Assembly (NCBI GenBank): GCA_003354055.1
Contig: PIVQ01000477.1
Span: 1 to 5,923, forward strand
Reading direction: 5' to 3'
DNA length: 5,923 nucleotides
Source: Desulfobacteraceae bacterium
GTDB lineage: Bacteria; Desulfobacterota; Desulfobacteria; Desulfobacterales; Desulfobacteraceae
Shown: positions 1 to 4,613 of the stretch, piece after piece
Position numbering within the stretch: position 1 is the stretch's first letter
How the letters are laid out: each line of letters starts with the position of its first letter
Notes under the pieces: model-generated
The model's database searches: none
What the model saw: only the letters and a program-made list of their open reading frames with translations
What the model was told of the DNA's origin: nothing
Position numbers and translations under genes: made by a program

Positions 1-87
1 TCTCCGGTAAATTTTGCAGAGAGTATTTTGGATATGGTTTATGGTTCTAAAAGTTTGTGTAACCTGAATACTTTGAAAGGGGCACTT

Positions 88-98
88 CCGCGAAGCGG
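88..98. repeat. CCGCGAAGCGG hairpin at a cassette start, copy 1
   Basis: CCGC-GAA-GCGG lies just beyond the degenerate core GTTCAC (103-108). The same hairpin with a similar flank occurs at 4026-4036 beside the core at 4041-4047. The cassette leaving the window at its left end therefore opens like the recombinase-transposase segment. No ORF can be assigned to positions 1-105. Confidence 0.6.
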
Positions 99-106
99 TT
101 CCGTTC

Positions 107-270
107 ACAGGGATAGTCTGGGGGTGCTCATTCGCCTAAAAAACGGACCTTGTCCTGCAAGTAGTCCTCGCCTCGGTTTGATCTGCCAGAATTTCATCAA
201 GATTTGATCTGGTATCATTGATATCTTGAGCGTCTTCTGGCGGTTAGTAATTGGATAATGATTCTTGAGT
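107..270. repeat. Long direct repeat, copy 1 (downstream of the 124-aa gene)
   Basis: This stretch of about 164 bp is closely similar to 4343-4524 in the same orientation. Shared blocks include CAGGGATAGTCTGG, CTAAAAAACGGACCTT, GCAAGTAGTCCTCGCCTC and TTTCATCAAGATTTGATCTG. Copy 1 lacks about 17 bases near 181-192. It contains no ORF of note and follows the 124-aa gene on the minus strand. It is probably the 3' untranslated and attC-proximal part of that cassette. GCCAGAA (186-192) pairs with TTCTGGC (235-241). Confidence 0.85.
138..155 (-). terminator. Weak intrinsic-terminator-like element in repeat copy 1
   Basis: On the minus strand GGAC-AAG-GTCC is followed by G and six T residues. The stem is only 4 bp, so termination would be weak. 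In copy 2 the stem carries a mismatch (GGCC), although the T run is kept. It lies about 150 nt downstream of the 124-aa gene. Confidence 0.3.
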
Positions 271-305
271 GTGTGCAATCACTTGACGTTATGTGTTTAG
301 CCTAT

Positions 306-680
306 TTAACCATTCTGATACTTAACAAAAAGAACCGTTATTATAAGATATCCTACTATCACCAGAAAAAGAAATATCTTTGATCCAAAAAATATTGCAA
401 AGAGTTCTATCTTTTTTGATGGTAAATTGTCCTCTGCTTTTTCAAATGAAATGCCATATCTATTTGCTATCTTTTCAGAGGCTTCAAGTAAAAAATATCC
501 CGGCAAAATAATTAAGAATGCTACAAAAACATTCCAGACATTAATAAATACTATAATTCGATGGATAACCGGTTCATTAGAAAAAATTAAATTCAGAAAA
601 TAGGCTACTATTATCCAAGAAACGGCAAGCCAAATCCAAATTCGGCCTATGGTTCTTACTATTTTTGCTAATGTTACCAT
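306..680 (-). CDS. Small three-helix membrane protein of unknown function (cassette gene)
   Basis: Product of 124 aa; I do not recognise the family and propose no function. Three hydrophobic stretches are visible, at about residues 13-33, 42-65 and 94-119. They are separated by a short loop and a charged loop (about 66-92, rich in Glu and Lys). It is therefore probably an inner-membrane protein with little soluble mass. The ATG lies only about 20 nt inside the cassette boundary at 695-701, and no Shine-Dalgarno sequence is visible before it. The base-perfect palindrome GTCTATAGAC (682-691) ends one base before the start codon. The stop codon is followed 11 nt later by GTTATGT (288-294, plus strand), the exact inverted match of the core at the other end. 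This close flanking by paired cores is typical of integron cassettes. Composition is AT-rich, like the 319-aa gene and unlike the transposition module. The reading frame is convincing; the function is unknown. Confidence 0.72.
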   Translation of the reverse strand: MVTLAKIVRTIGRIWIWLAVSWIIVAYFLNLIFSNEPVIHRIIVFINVWNVFVAFLIILPGYFLLEASEKIANRYGISFEKAEDNLPSKKIELFAIFFGSKIFLFLVIVGYLIITVLFVKYQNG

Positions 681-681
681 T

Positions 682-691
682 GTCTATAGAC
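682..691. repeat. Perfect palindrome GTCTATAGAC just before the 124-aa gene
   Basis: This ten-base perfect palindrome ends one base from the start codon and begins a few bases inside the cassette. It occupies the place where a Shine-Dalgarno sequence would be expected. It could be an operator half-site pair or part of cassette-end structure; nothing in the sequence decides which. Confidence 0.4.
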
Positions 692-694
692 CAC

Positions 695-745
695 ACATAA
701 CTTTAAAAATAACCGGTGAAACCCGGTTCATTTTTGTGGTTGGAC
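695..745 (-). other. attC recombination site (short, 51 bp); may double as a terminator
   Basis: On the plus strand, R' ACATAAC (695-701) and R'' GTTGGAC (739-745) enclose symmetrical 3-nt spacers and a 12-bp stem. AAAAATAACCGG (705-716) pairs with CCGGTT plus ATTTTT (723-735), with one bulged C at 729 and a 6-nt loop. The bulge lies on the R'' side, as in known attC sites. The cores pair at only about 4 of 7 positions, which is normal between neighbouring cassettes. On the minus strand the hairpin is followed by ATTTTT, so it could also terminate transcription after the 225-aa gene. It is slightly shorter than classical attC sites. Confidence 0.65.
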
Positions 746-751
746 AGTCCT

Positions 752-1429
752 TCATTCTGACCATTTGACAACTATGTCTTTGATCTCGGTATCGTTGTAC
801 GCTGTAACAACAGCGTGAACATGTTTTCCGTTTGTGCCGGAAGACATATTCAGGGTTTTAACATGGAATTTGTACCCCTCACCAACCTCAGTACTTGCCC
901 TCTGTTTGGCCTCATCCGCAGTTACACCACCCATAAGCAAACTGAGAAAAACAACTATAGATAGAGCAAGGCAGCCACCAATCCAGAATCCTCTGCCAGG
1001 TCTTCGCCAAAAAGATGTGTAGTTGATTTTGGCCTCTTCCATGGCAGCACACACAGAGAGAGAAGTCAGTTTGCGATAGATCCAGGCAAACAAAATCATG
1101 ATGACCGGGAATAAGACGATTCCAGCAATGATGTTTTCCGTTTCAAGCCGAATGTATGCAATCATGAGGTCGAGTGGGAAAAGGAATGGTATTACAATCA
1201 AGATACCGATGAAAGCGGCTACAAAAAAGGCCATGAAAAAAGAAATGATTCGAGCAGCTTTCAGGTTGCCACGAAGAAGAAAAATTCCTGCAATGACAGC
1301 AAAGATGTTAAAACTGGATGAGTAACTGGTCTGATTGGCAATGCAGTAAATCATGAAGCCGATGTCTACCCAACCACCGACAATTAGAACCCAGCCAACG
1401 TTACGAAGGATTACCCGATAGTCTTTCAT
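752..1429 (-). CDS. Multi-pass membrane protein with C-terminal soluble domain, unknown function (cassette gene)
   Basis: Product of 225 aa if started at the ATG at 1427-1429. A longer reading from TTG at 1444 is open, but that TTG lies inside the cassette core, and AGGAG at 1434-1438 sits 4 nt before the ATG, so I chose the ATG. Five hydrophobic segments are visible at about residues 10-30, 40-53, 60-85, 98-118 and 147-168. A cytoplasmic-looking stretch with basic residues (Lys-Ile-Asn-Tyr, then Trp-Arg-Arg-Pro) precedes the last helix. The final 57 residues are hydrophilic and look like a small alpha/beta domain, possibly periplasmic. I recall similar hypothetical membrane proteins in cassette arrays, but I cannot name a family and infer no activity. 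The gene starts about 10 nt inside its cassette and stops 6 nt before the attC at 695-745, a tight cassette layout. The frame is well supported by its length and ribosome binding site. Confidence 0.8.
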   Translation of the reverse strand: MKDYRVILRNVGWVLIVGGWVDIGFMIYCIANQTSYSSSFNIFAVIAGIFLLRGNLKAARIISFFMAFFVAAFIGILIVIPFLFPLDLMIAYIRLETENIIAGIVLFPVIMILFAWIYRKLTSLSVCAAMEEAKINYTSFWRRPGRGFWIGGCLALSIVVFLSLLMGGVTADEAKQRASTEVGEGYKFHVKTLNMSSGTNGKHVHAVVTAYNDTEIKDIVVKWSE

Positions 1430-1433
1430 TCTT

Positions 1434-1438
1434 CTCCT
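1434..1438 (-). promoter_or_regulatory. Shine-Dalgarno sequence deciding the start of the 225-aa gene
   Basis: AGGAG on the minus strand, 4 nt before the ATG at 1427-1429. It lies immediately inside the cassette core GTTGACC (1439-1445), so the cassette carries its own ribosome binding site but essentially no room for a promoter. Confidence 0.75.
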
Positions 1439-1569
1439 GGTCAACTAAAAGCGTTTTATCAGATAGTCCCGCGCATAAGAGACCCTGATGTTTAAATTTG
1501 ATGCAGTTTCCCTGCAAAACCGAACTGGTCGTTCCGGCAAGCGGGATTATTGATAAAACGTTGTTGAAC
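1439..1569 (-). other. attC recombination site (long, 131 bp)
   Basis: On the plus strand, R' GGTCAAC (1439-1445) and R'' GTTGAAC (1563-1569) pair at 6 of 7 positions. Inside them CGTTTTATCA (1452-1461) pairs with TGATAAAACG (1551-1560). After one bulged G (1462), the next ten bases (1463-1472) pair with 1541-1550, including one G-T pair. That gives about 20 bp of inner stem, a bulge, unpaired spacers and a 68-base variable end, which is the architecture and size of long integron attC sites. The inner region also has small hairpins such as GCAG/CTGC (1503-1515). It separates the transposase segment from the 225-aa gene. Confidence 0.75.
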
Positions 1570-1824
1570 AGTGCCGCTGATAAGCGCCGGATACGCTTGT
1601 ATTGACTATGGGGTTTATATCGCGTGGCTTTTGATCTCGCAAGGATAAATTGGAGTAATTTTTAAGTGCTGTTTTTAAAATGTTGCTGTTTTTGTGTCAC
1701 ATCTTGTTTTGTTTTGAGATGAAGGCTGGATCGGGAACCATGCTGCCTGTTGCAAGGCGCACTTCACCGGTATGGCATGGTGCCATTTTAGTCGCTGTAA
1801 ATTGTTTCAGATCAAAGGTCGTTT
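1570..1824 (-). other. Non-coding tail downstream of the IS91 transposase
   Basis: The stretch has no supported gene. It contains a perfect hairpin ATGGCA-TGG-TGCCAT (1772-1786), a 10-bp direct repeat TGCTGTTTTT (1667-1676 and 1684-1693), and the small hairpin CGCT-GATA-AGCG near the core at 1563-1569. In IS91-family elements the replication origin lies downstream of the transposase, so this tail probably holds it; the exact end is inferred. Confidence 0.4.
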
Positions 1825-3069
1825 TCAGGAAGTATTCCAGGCAGCCTCCTTTCGGGGTGGCAGAATATAGTCTGCATATTCGGGCAACAGTTTACACAAC
1901 CTTGTCAGGCGTCCTGTCCGGCATTGGGGGCATGTCCTGATATTGAGACCGGTTAGCCTTTGCATCATCTCCTCCAAAGACTCCTCATTGGGATCAGGAA
2001 ACCCCGGAGATTCGCTATTGTCTTGGGTCAACTGCCTGATCAGCTTTATATTCTGCGCTTTATACCGGGGGGATAAAAATCCAAAATACCGAATTTTCTT
2101 GAACCTTTTGGGCAGAACATGAAGCAGGAACCTTCGGATAAATTCCACGGCATCAAGGGTCATTTCTTTTGTGGCATTATTCTGTGCCCGATCTTTCCAG
2201 GTAAAGACCACTTTATCGCTCTCAAACGATTTAATCCGGTAATTTGAGATGGCAACCCTGTGTGTATAACGCCCCAGGTATTCAAGAACTTTTTCGGGGC
2301 CGGAACTGGGAGATTTGGCGTAGCCGGACCATTTCTTTTTAATGATGGTCTTTATCAATCGGTTGAACCCGGAGGGCGTTCCGTATTTGGCAGTATTGCC
2401 GGGGAACTTGAGATCTCCGGCTTCGTATAGTCCCTTGAGGCCCTTAATGTACATGCCTTTGAACGCCTTGATCAGAGATCGTGTCCTAAAAAGGTAATTT
2501 TTCTTAGAAGGGGTCCATATGGTTTTATCCTTTGACAGCACACCTCCGGGGACAAGGCAGTGCAGATGAAAATGATCCAGAATGGTTTGACTCCATGTAT
2601 GAAGTACGCCTATAAAACCTGCTTGGCCCTGAAGCCGCCATTGAGGATCTTCGGCAAATAGCTTGATGGTCCGGCTGACAGAAGAAAACAGCAGGTCAAG
2701 CAATGGTCTCATATTACACAGGATGACCGGGTTCAGGTCATGGGGAAGCGTGAACACCAGATGGTAATAGGTGGCCGGTAAAAGTTCCGACTGCCTGTTT
2801 GCCAGCCATTTCTCCTTGGTTATAGTCTGGCATTTAGGACAGTGGCGGTTTCTGCATGAGTTGTAGGCATTCTGACGGTGATTGCAGTTTGGACAACAGC
2901 TGATATGGCCTCCAAGGGCTGCTGTCCGGCAGACAACAATCTGATTCAGCACCTTTATCTGTTCGTGGGACGCACGGAAGTTTTCCAAAAAGCGGTTGCC
3001 TGAGTATCTGAAGATATCTGCTATGTCATGTTTGGGTTTGCTGCTTTGATCGCAGCGGTCAACGATCAT
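1825..3069 (-). CDS. IS91-family Y2 (HUH) transposase
   Basis: Product of 414 aa, the usual length for IS91-family transposases, which move DNA by rolling-circle-like, single-strand transposition. The N-terminus carries a zinc-binding domain: Cys47, Cys58, Cys59, Cys62, His64, Cys72, His76, Cys77 and Cys80. The catalytic core follows, with the metal-binding HUH-type cluster His166, His168 and His170 in HFHLHCLVPGG. The paired catalytic tyrosines Tyr264 and Tyr268 lie in EYLGRYTHRVAISN, the Y2 signature. A further Cys-x-x-Cys pair (379, 382) lies near the C-terminus. No key residue is missing and there is no internal stop, so the protein looks active. The start codon overlaps the stop of the upstream recombinase as ATGA (3066-3069), which implies translational coupling. 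The gene is visibly more GC-rich than the flanking cassette genes, consistent with arrival from elsewhere. Family assignment is confident; the exact IS type is not determined. Confidence 0.95.
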   Translation of the reverse strand: MIVDRCDQSSKPKHDIADIFRYSGNRFLENFRASHEQIKVLNQIVVCRTAALGGHISCCPNCNHRQNAYNSCRNRHCPKCQTITKEKWLANRQSELLPATYYHLVFTLPHDLNPVILCNMRPLLDLLFSSVSRTIKLFAEDPQWRLQGQAGFIGVLHTWSQTILDHFHLHCLVPGGVLSKDKTIWTPSKKNYLFRTRSLIKAFKGMYIKGLKGLYEAGDLKFPGNTAKYGTPSGFNRLIKTIIKKKWSGYAKSPSSGPEKVLEYLGRYTHRVAISNYRIKSFESDKVVFTWKDRAQNNATKEMTLDAVEFIRRFLLHVLPKRFKKIRYFGFLSPRYKAQNIKLIRQLTQDNSESPGFPDPNEESLEEMMQRLTGLNIRTCPQCRTGRLTRLCKLLPEYADYILPPRKEAAWNTS

Positions 3070-3899
3070 TGGACCACCGCGTCTGCTGGACTGACGACTT
3101 TGGATATAGCCTCATTGCTGATGTGAAGATACCTGGCAGTTGTCCTGATGGATTTGTGTCCCAGCATCTGCTGAAGGATGTATGTTCGGGTTCCCTGTTC
3201 CAGAAGATGTGTTGCAAAGCTGTGGCGTAAGGTATGGATACCTTTACCTCTTTTTACACCGGCTTCTGCTTTTGCCTTGTAATAGATTTTTTGGGCGGTC
3301 TCAACTGGCATTGGTTTTGTTTTTGTTGCTCCAAAAAAAATCCATTTTCCCGGTCGATAGGTGCGCCAATAGCCTTCAAGGGTCTTCAGCAGGGTGTCAG
3401 ACAACACAGTATACCGGTCTTTCCTGCCCTTGCCCTGTTCGATCCGTATCATCTTGCGGGACCTTTCGATGTGGATCGGTTGGAGTTTGACAGCCTCACT
3501 GACCCGCAGGCCTGCACTGTAGACGGCCAGAAGAAGGGTATAATGTTTCTGATTGTTGCAGGCTACCAGAATCCGTTCCACTTCCTCCCGGCTCAACGCC
3601 ATAAAGATCTTCTTTTCCTGAGGCCGTGGCGGGATGGAGAGTTTAGGAACTCTTTTCAACACATGCTTATAAAATCGTTTGATACCTGAAAACTGAACGT
3701 TGCAGCTGCTCCATGCCAGCTTCCGGTCTGCTATTATATAATCCAAATAGTCCTGGATCTGGGCATCTGTCAGCCGGTCCGGCGATTGCCGGTAATATGC
3801 GGTAAGGGATTTGATCGCATTCATGTAGACTGCGTTGGTCTTTGGCGAAAGCCGGTGAAGGGTCAGGTGTCTTTCAAATTGTTGGCGAAGTTGTGTCAT
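3066..3899 (-). CDS. Tyrosine recombinase (phage-integrase family) paired with IS91 transposase
   Basis: Product of 277 aa with an intact tyrosine-recombinase fold. An N-terminal SAM-like core-binding domain (about 3-82) is followed by the catalytic domain. Arg132 lies in SAGLRVSEAV, the lysine region is GKGRKDR (157-162), His222 and Arg225 are in HTLRHSFATHLLE, His248 is in LGH, and the nucleophile Tyr257 is in TTARYLH. It is shorter than IntI integron integrases and lacks their extra segment between the lysine region and the HxxR box, so it should not be taken for the array's own integrase. Recombinases of this type are found directly upstream of transposases in some IS91-family elements; their role in transposition is unclear, possibly resolution of intermediates. 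AGGAGGT at 3904-3910 lies 4 nt before the ATG and confirms the start. It overlaps the transposase by four bases. The leader contains a hairpin that masks its ribosome binding site. Confidence 0.93.
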   Translation of the reverse strand: MTQLRQQFERHLTLHRLSPKTNAVYMNAIKSLTAYYRQSPDRLTDAQIQDYLDYIIADRKLAWSSCNVQFSGIKRFYKHVLKRVPKLSIPPRPQEKKIFMALSREEVERILVACNNQKHYTLLLAVYSAGLRVSEAVKLQPIHIERSRKMIRIEQGKGRKDRYTVLSDTLLKTLEGYWRTYRPGKWIFFGATKTKPMPVETAQKIYYKAKAEAGVKRGKGIHTLRHSFATHLLEQGTRTYILQQMLGHKSIRTTARYLHISNEAISKVVSPADAVVQ

Positions 3900-3903
3900 T
3901 TTT

Positions 3904-3930
3904 ACCTCCTGAAGGTTATGGGTTCAGGAG
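3904..3930 (-). promoter_or_regulatory. Ribosome binding site inside an 8-bp hairpin (possible translational switch)
   Basis: In the mRNA (minus strand), CTCCTGAA (3923-3930) pairs perfectly with TTCAGGAG (3906-3913) across a 9-nt loop. The second arm contains most of AGGAGGT, the recombinase Shine-Dalgarno sequence (3904-3910). The fold would occlude ribosome binding and, through the ATGA overlap, also limit the transposase. The pairing is seen directly; a regulatory role is inferred. Confidence 0.6.
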
Positions 3931-3965
3931 AATGATGAAATAACACAAGGGAAATATAAAGGGAA

Positions 3966-3995
3966 ATTATATGAGGTGGATCACTTTTGTATTAA
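3966..3995 (-). promoter_or_regulatory. Candidate sigma-70 promoter for the recombinase-transposase operon
   Basis: A perfect -10 hexamer TATAAT (3966-3971, minus strand) is preceded at 18 bp by TTAATA (3990-3995), which matches 4 of 6 bases of the -35 consensus. Transcription would start near 3959, giving a leader of about 60 nt that contains the ribosome-binding-site hairpin. The -35 is weak, so confidence is moderate. Confidence 0.45.
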
Positions 3996-4025
3996 AAGGC
4001 CAAGATGCTTGCCAGTCGCTTATTT

Positions 4026-4036
4026 CCGCGAAGCGG
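4026..4036. repeat. CCGCGAAGCGG hairpin at a cassette start, copy 2
   Basis: This is the second copy of the hairpin at 88-98, again within five bases of a core site. The context TTCCGCGAAGCGGTT is identical in both copies and the flanking sequences then diverge. Confidence 0.6.
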
Positions 4037-4046
4037 TTTTGTTCAA

Positions 4047-4344
4047 CAATGTGATTAACAGATCTGGATATCATTCATGATTCAATAGTTAACTGGATAT
4101 CATGCGGATATGAAGGATATCCAGTTCTAACTATCACCTTTTTATTTTCTAAGAAAATCGACTCAAATTATTAACTGAGTTAGAGAATATCAATACCTTG
4201 CTCCAAATTGCAATAATTTAGATAATACACAGTTTACTTTACAGTTCGAGAGTCAAGCATACTTGCATATGCTAAAACTATTTTTCAGCAAAATTTCGGT
4301 AATGAATATTTTTGGTATCCTAAAGTTTTTACAGCAGGTTTAAC
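4047..4344 (-). other. ORF-less segment of about 300 bp between two core sites
   Basis: The segment lies between GTTCAAC (4041-4047) and GTTTAAC (4338-4344), and I see no coding frame in it on either strand. Repeat copy 1 runs straight from the CCGCGAAGCGG hairpin through a core into CAGGGATAG. Copy 2 has this segment inserted at exactly that core. It therefore looks like a non-coding cassette. It holds nested hairpins (4051-4137), the short hairpin ATTTTCT-A-AGAAAAT (4144-4158) and the pair GCATA/TATGC near 4258-4272. Its own attC is not clearly resolved. Confidence 0.45.
4051..4137. repeat. Nested, mutually exclusive hairpins built on CTGGATATC
   Basis: CTGGATATC occurs at 4064-4072 and 4093-4101 on plus, and once inverted at 4116-4124. 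The inner hairpin pairs 4085-4101 with 4116-4134 (17 bp, one 2-nt bulge, 14-nt loop). The outer one pairs 4060-4072 with 4116-4128 (12 of 13) and GTGAT (4051-4055) with ATCAC (4133-4137). Both use the same right arm, so only one can form at a time. Confidence 0.6.
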
Positions 4345-4524
4345 AGGGATAGTCTGGTGTGCTCATTCGTCTAAAAAACGGACCTTGGCCTGCAAGTAGT
4401 CCTCGCCTCAATTTATCTCGATTTGATCAGACAGAACTTCAGAAATTTCATCAAGATTTGATCTGGTATCATTGATATCTTAAGCGTCTTCTGGTGGTTA
4501 GCCATTGGATAATTATCTTTGAGT
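4343..4524. repeat. Long direct repeat, copy 2 (downstream of the 319-aa gene)
   Basis: This is the second copy of the repeat at 107-270, starting exactly at the core GTTTAAC (4338-4344). It follows the 319-aa gene on the minus strand, as copy 1 follows the 124-aa gene, so two unrelated genes share one type of cassette tail. Next to its end, TTGAGT (4519-4524) and ACTCAA (4531-4536) form a 6-bp hairpin. Confidence 0.85.
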
Positions 4525-4613
4525 TCGGTCACTCAACAAAATATTCTATTAAGTTGATACTTGTGGATATTCGAACAGGGATGATATCAAAGAAAACATT
4601 TTAGCATTGGATT

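Larger units (their letters stand above)
288..701 (-). other. Gene cassette carrying the 124-aa gene (core to core)
   Basis: The minus-strand start core GTTATGT (695-701) and the plus-strand R'' GTTATGT (288-294) are exact inverted copies 414 bp apart end to end. They sit tightly around one complete gene. The match extends to GTTATGTGT on both sides. The third position of the RRR part is non-consensus (T), as in some natural attC families. Confidence 0.6.
1563..4047 (-). mobile_element. IS91-type recombinase/transposase segment bounded by paired integron core sites
   Basis: This segment holds the recombinase and transposase between GTTCAAC (4041-4047) and GTTGAAC (1563-1569), plus strand. 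These are exact inverted matches, as expected for the start core and the R'' core of one cassette. The attC immediately beyond it (1439-1569) completes a cassette of about 2.5 kb. No other gene lies inside. I could not fix the IS91 element's own ends, because this family lacks terminal inverted repeats and target duplications. On the minus strand the small hairpin CGCT-TATC-AGCG stands 5 nt before GTTC (the first four bases of GTTCAAC). That arrangement resembles an IS91 origin end next to its tetranucleotide target. The boundaries therefore suit either a whole-cassette reading or an IS inserted at a core site. Confidence 0.6.

Noticed and set aside
834..1325. Plus-strand open frames opposite the 225-aa membrane gene
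   Set aside because: They are antisense shadows: Met/Lys-rich translations with no start signals, opposite a well-supported gene.
1697..1783. 29-codon minus-strand frame (MAPCHTGEV...) downstream of the transposase
   Set aside because: It is short, has no ribosome site and lies in the expected non-coding IS91 tail.
1680..1940. 86-codon plus-strand frame across the transposase end
   Set aside because: It overlaps the conserved transposase C-terminus, has no Shine-Dalgarno sequence and shows no recognisable domain.
3182..3689. Plus-strand open frames opposite the recombinase gene
   Set aside because: They lie wholly inside a gene with intact catalytic motifs on the other strand, have no ribosome site and contain cysteine-rich, low-plausibility protein sequence.
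3066..3899. Recombinase as the integron integrase IntI
   Set aside because: At 277 aa it is too short and lacks the IntI-specific insertion before the HTLRHSFATHLL box. Its ATGA overlap with an IS91 transposase shows it belongs to that module.
107..4524. The two long direct repeats as transposon ends or a CRISPR array
   Set aside because: There are only two copies with diverged flanks, no short regular spacers and no cas genes. They flank several cassettes rather than one element, and no target duplication is seen.
4554..4591. TTGATA/TATCAA inverted repeat as an attC site
   Set aside because: The outer boxes lack the required AAC/GTT arrangement for minus-strand cassettes and the stem is short.
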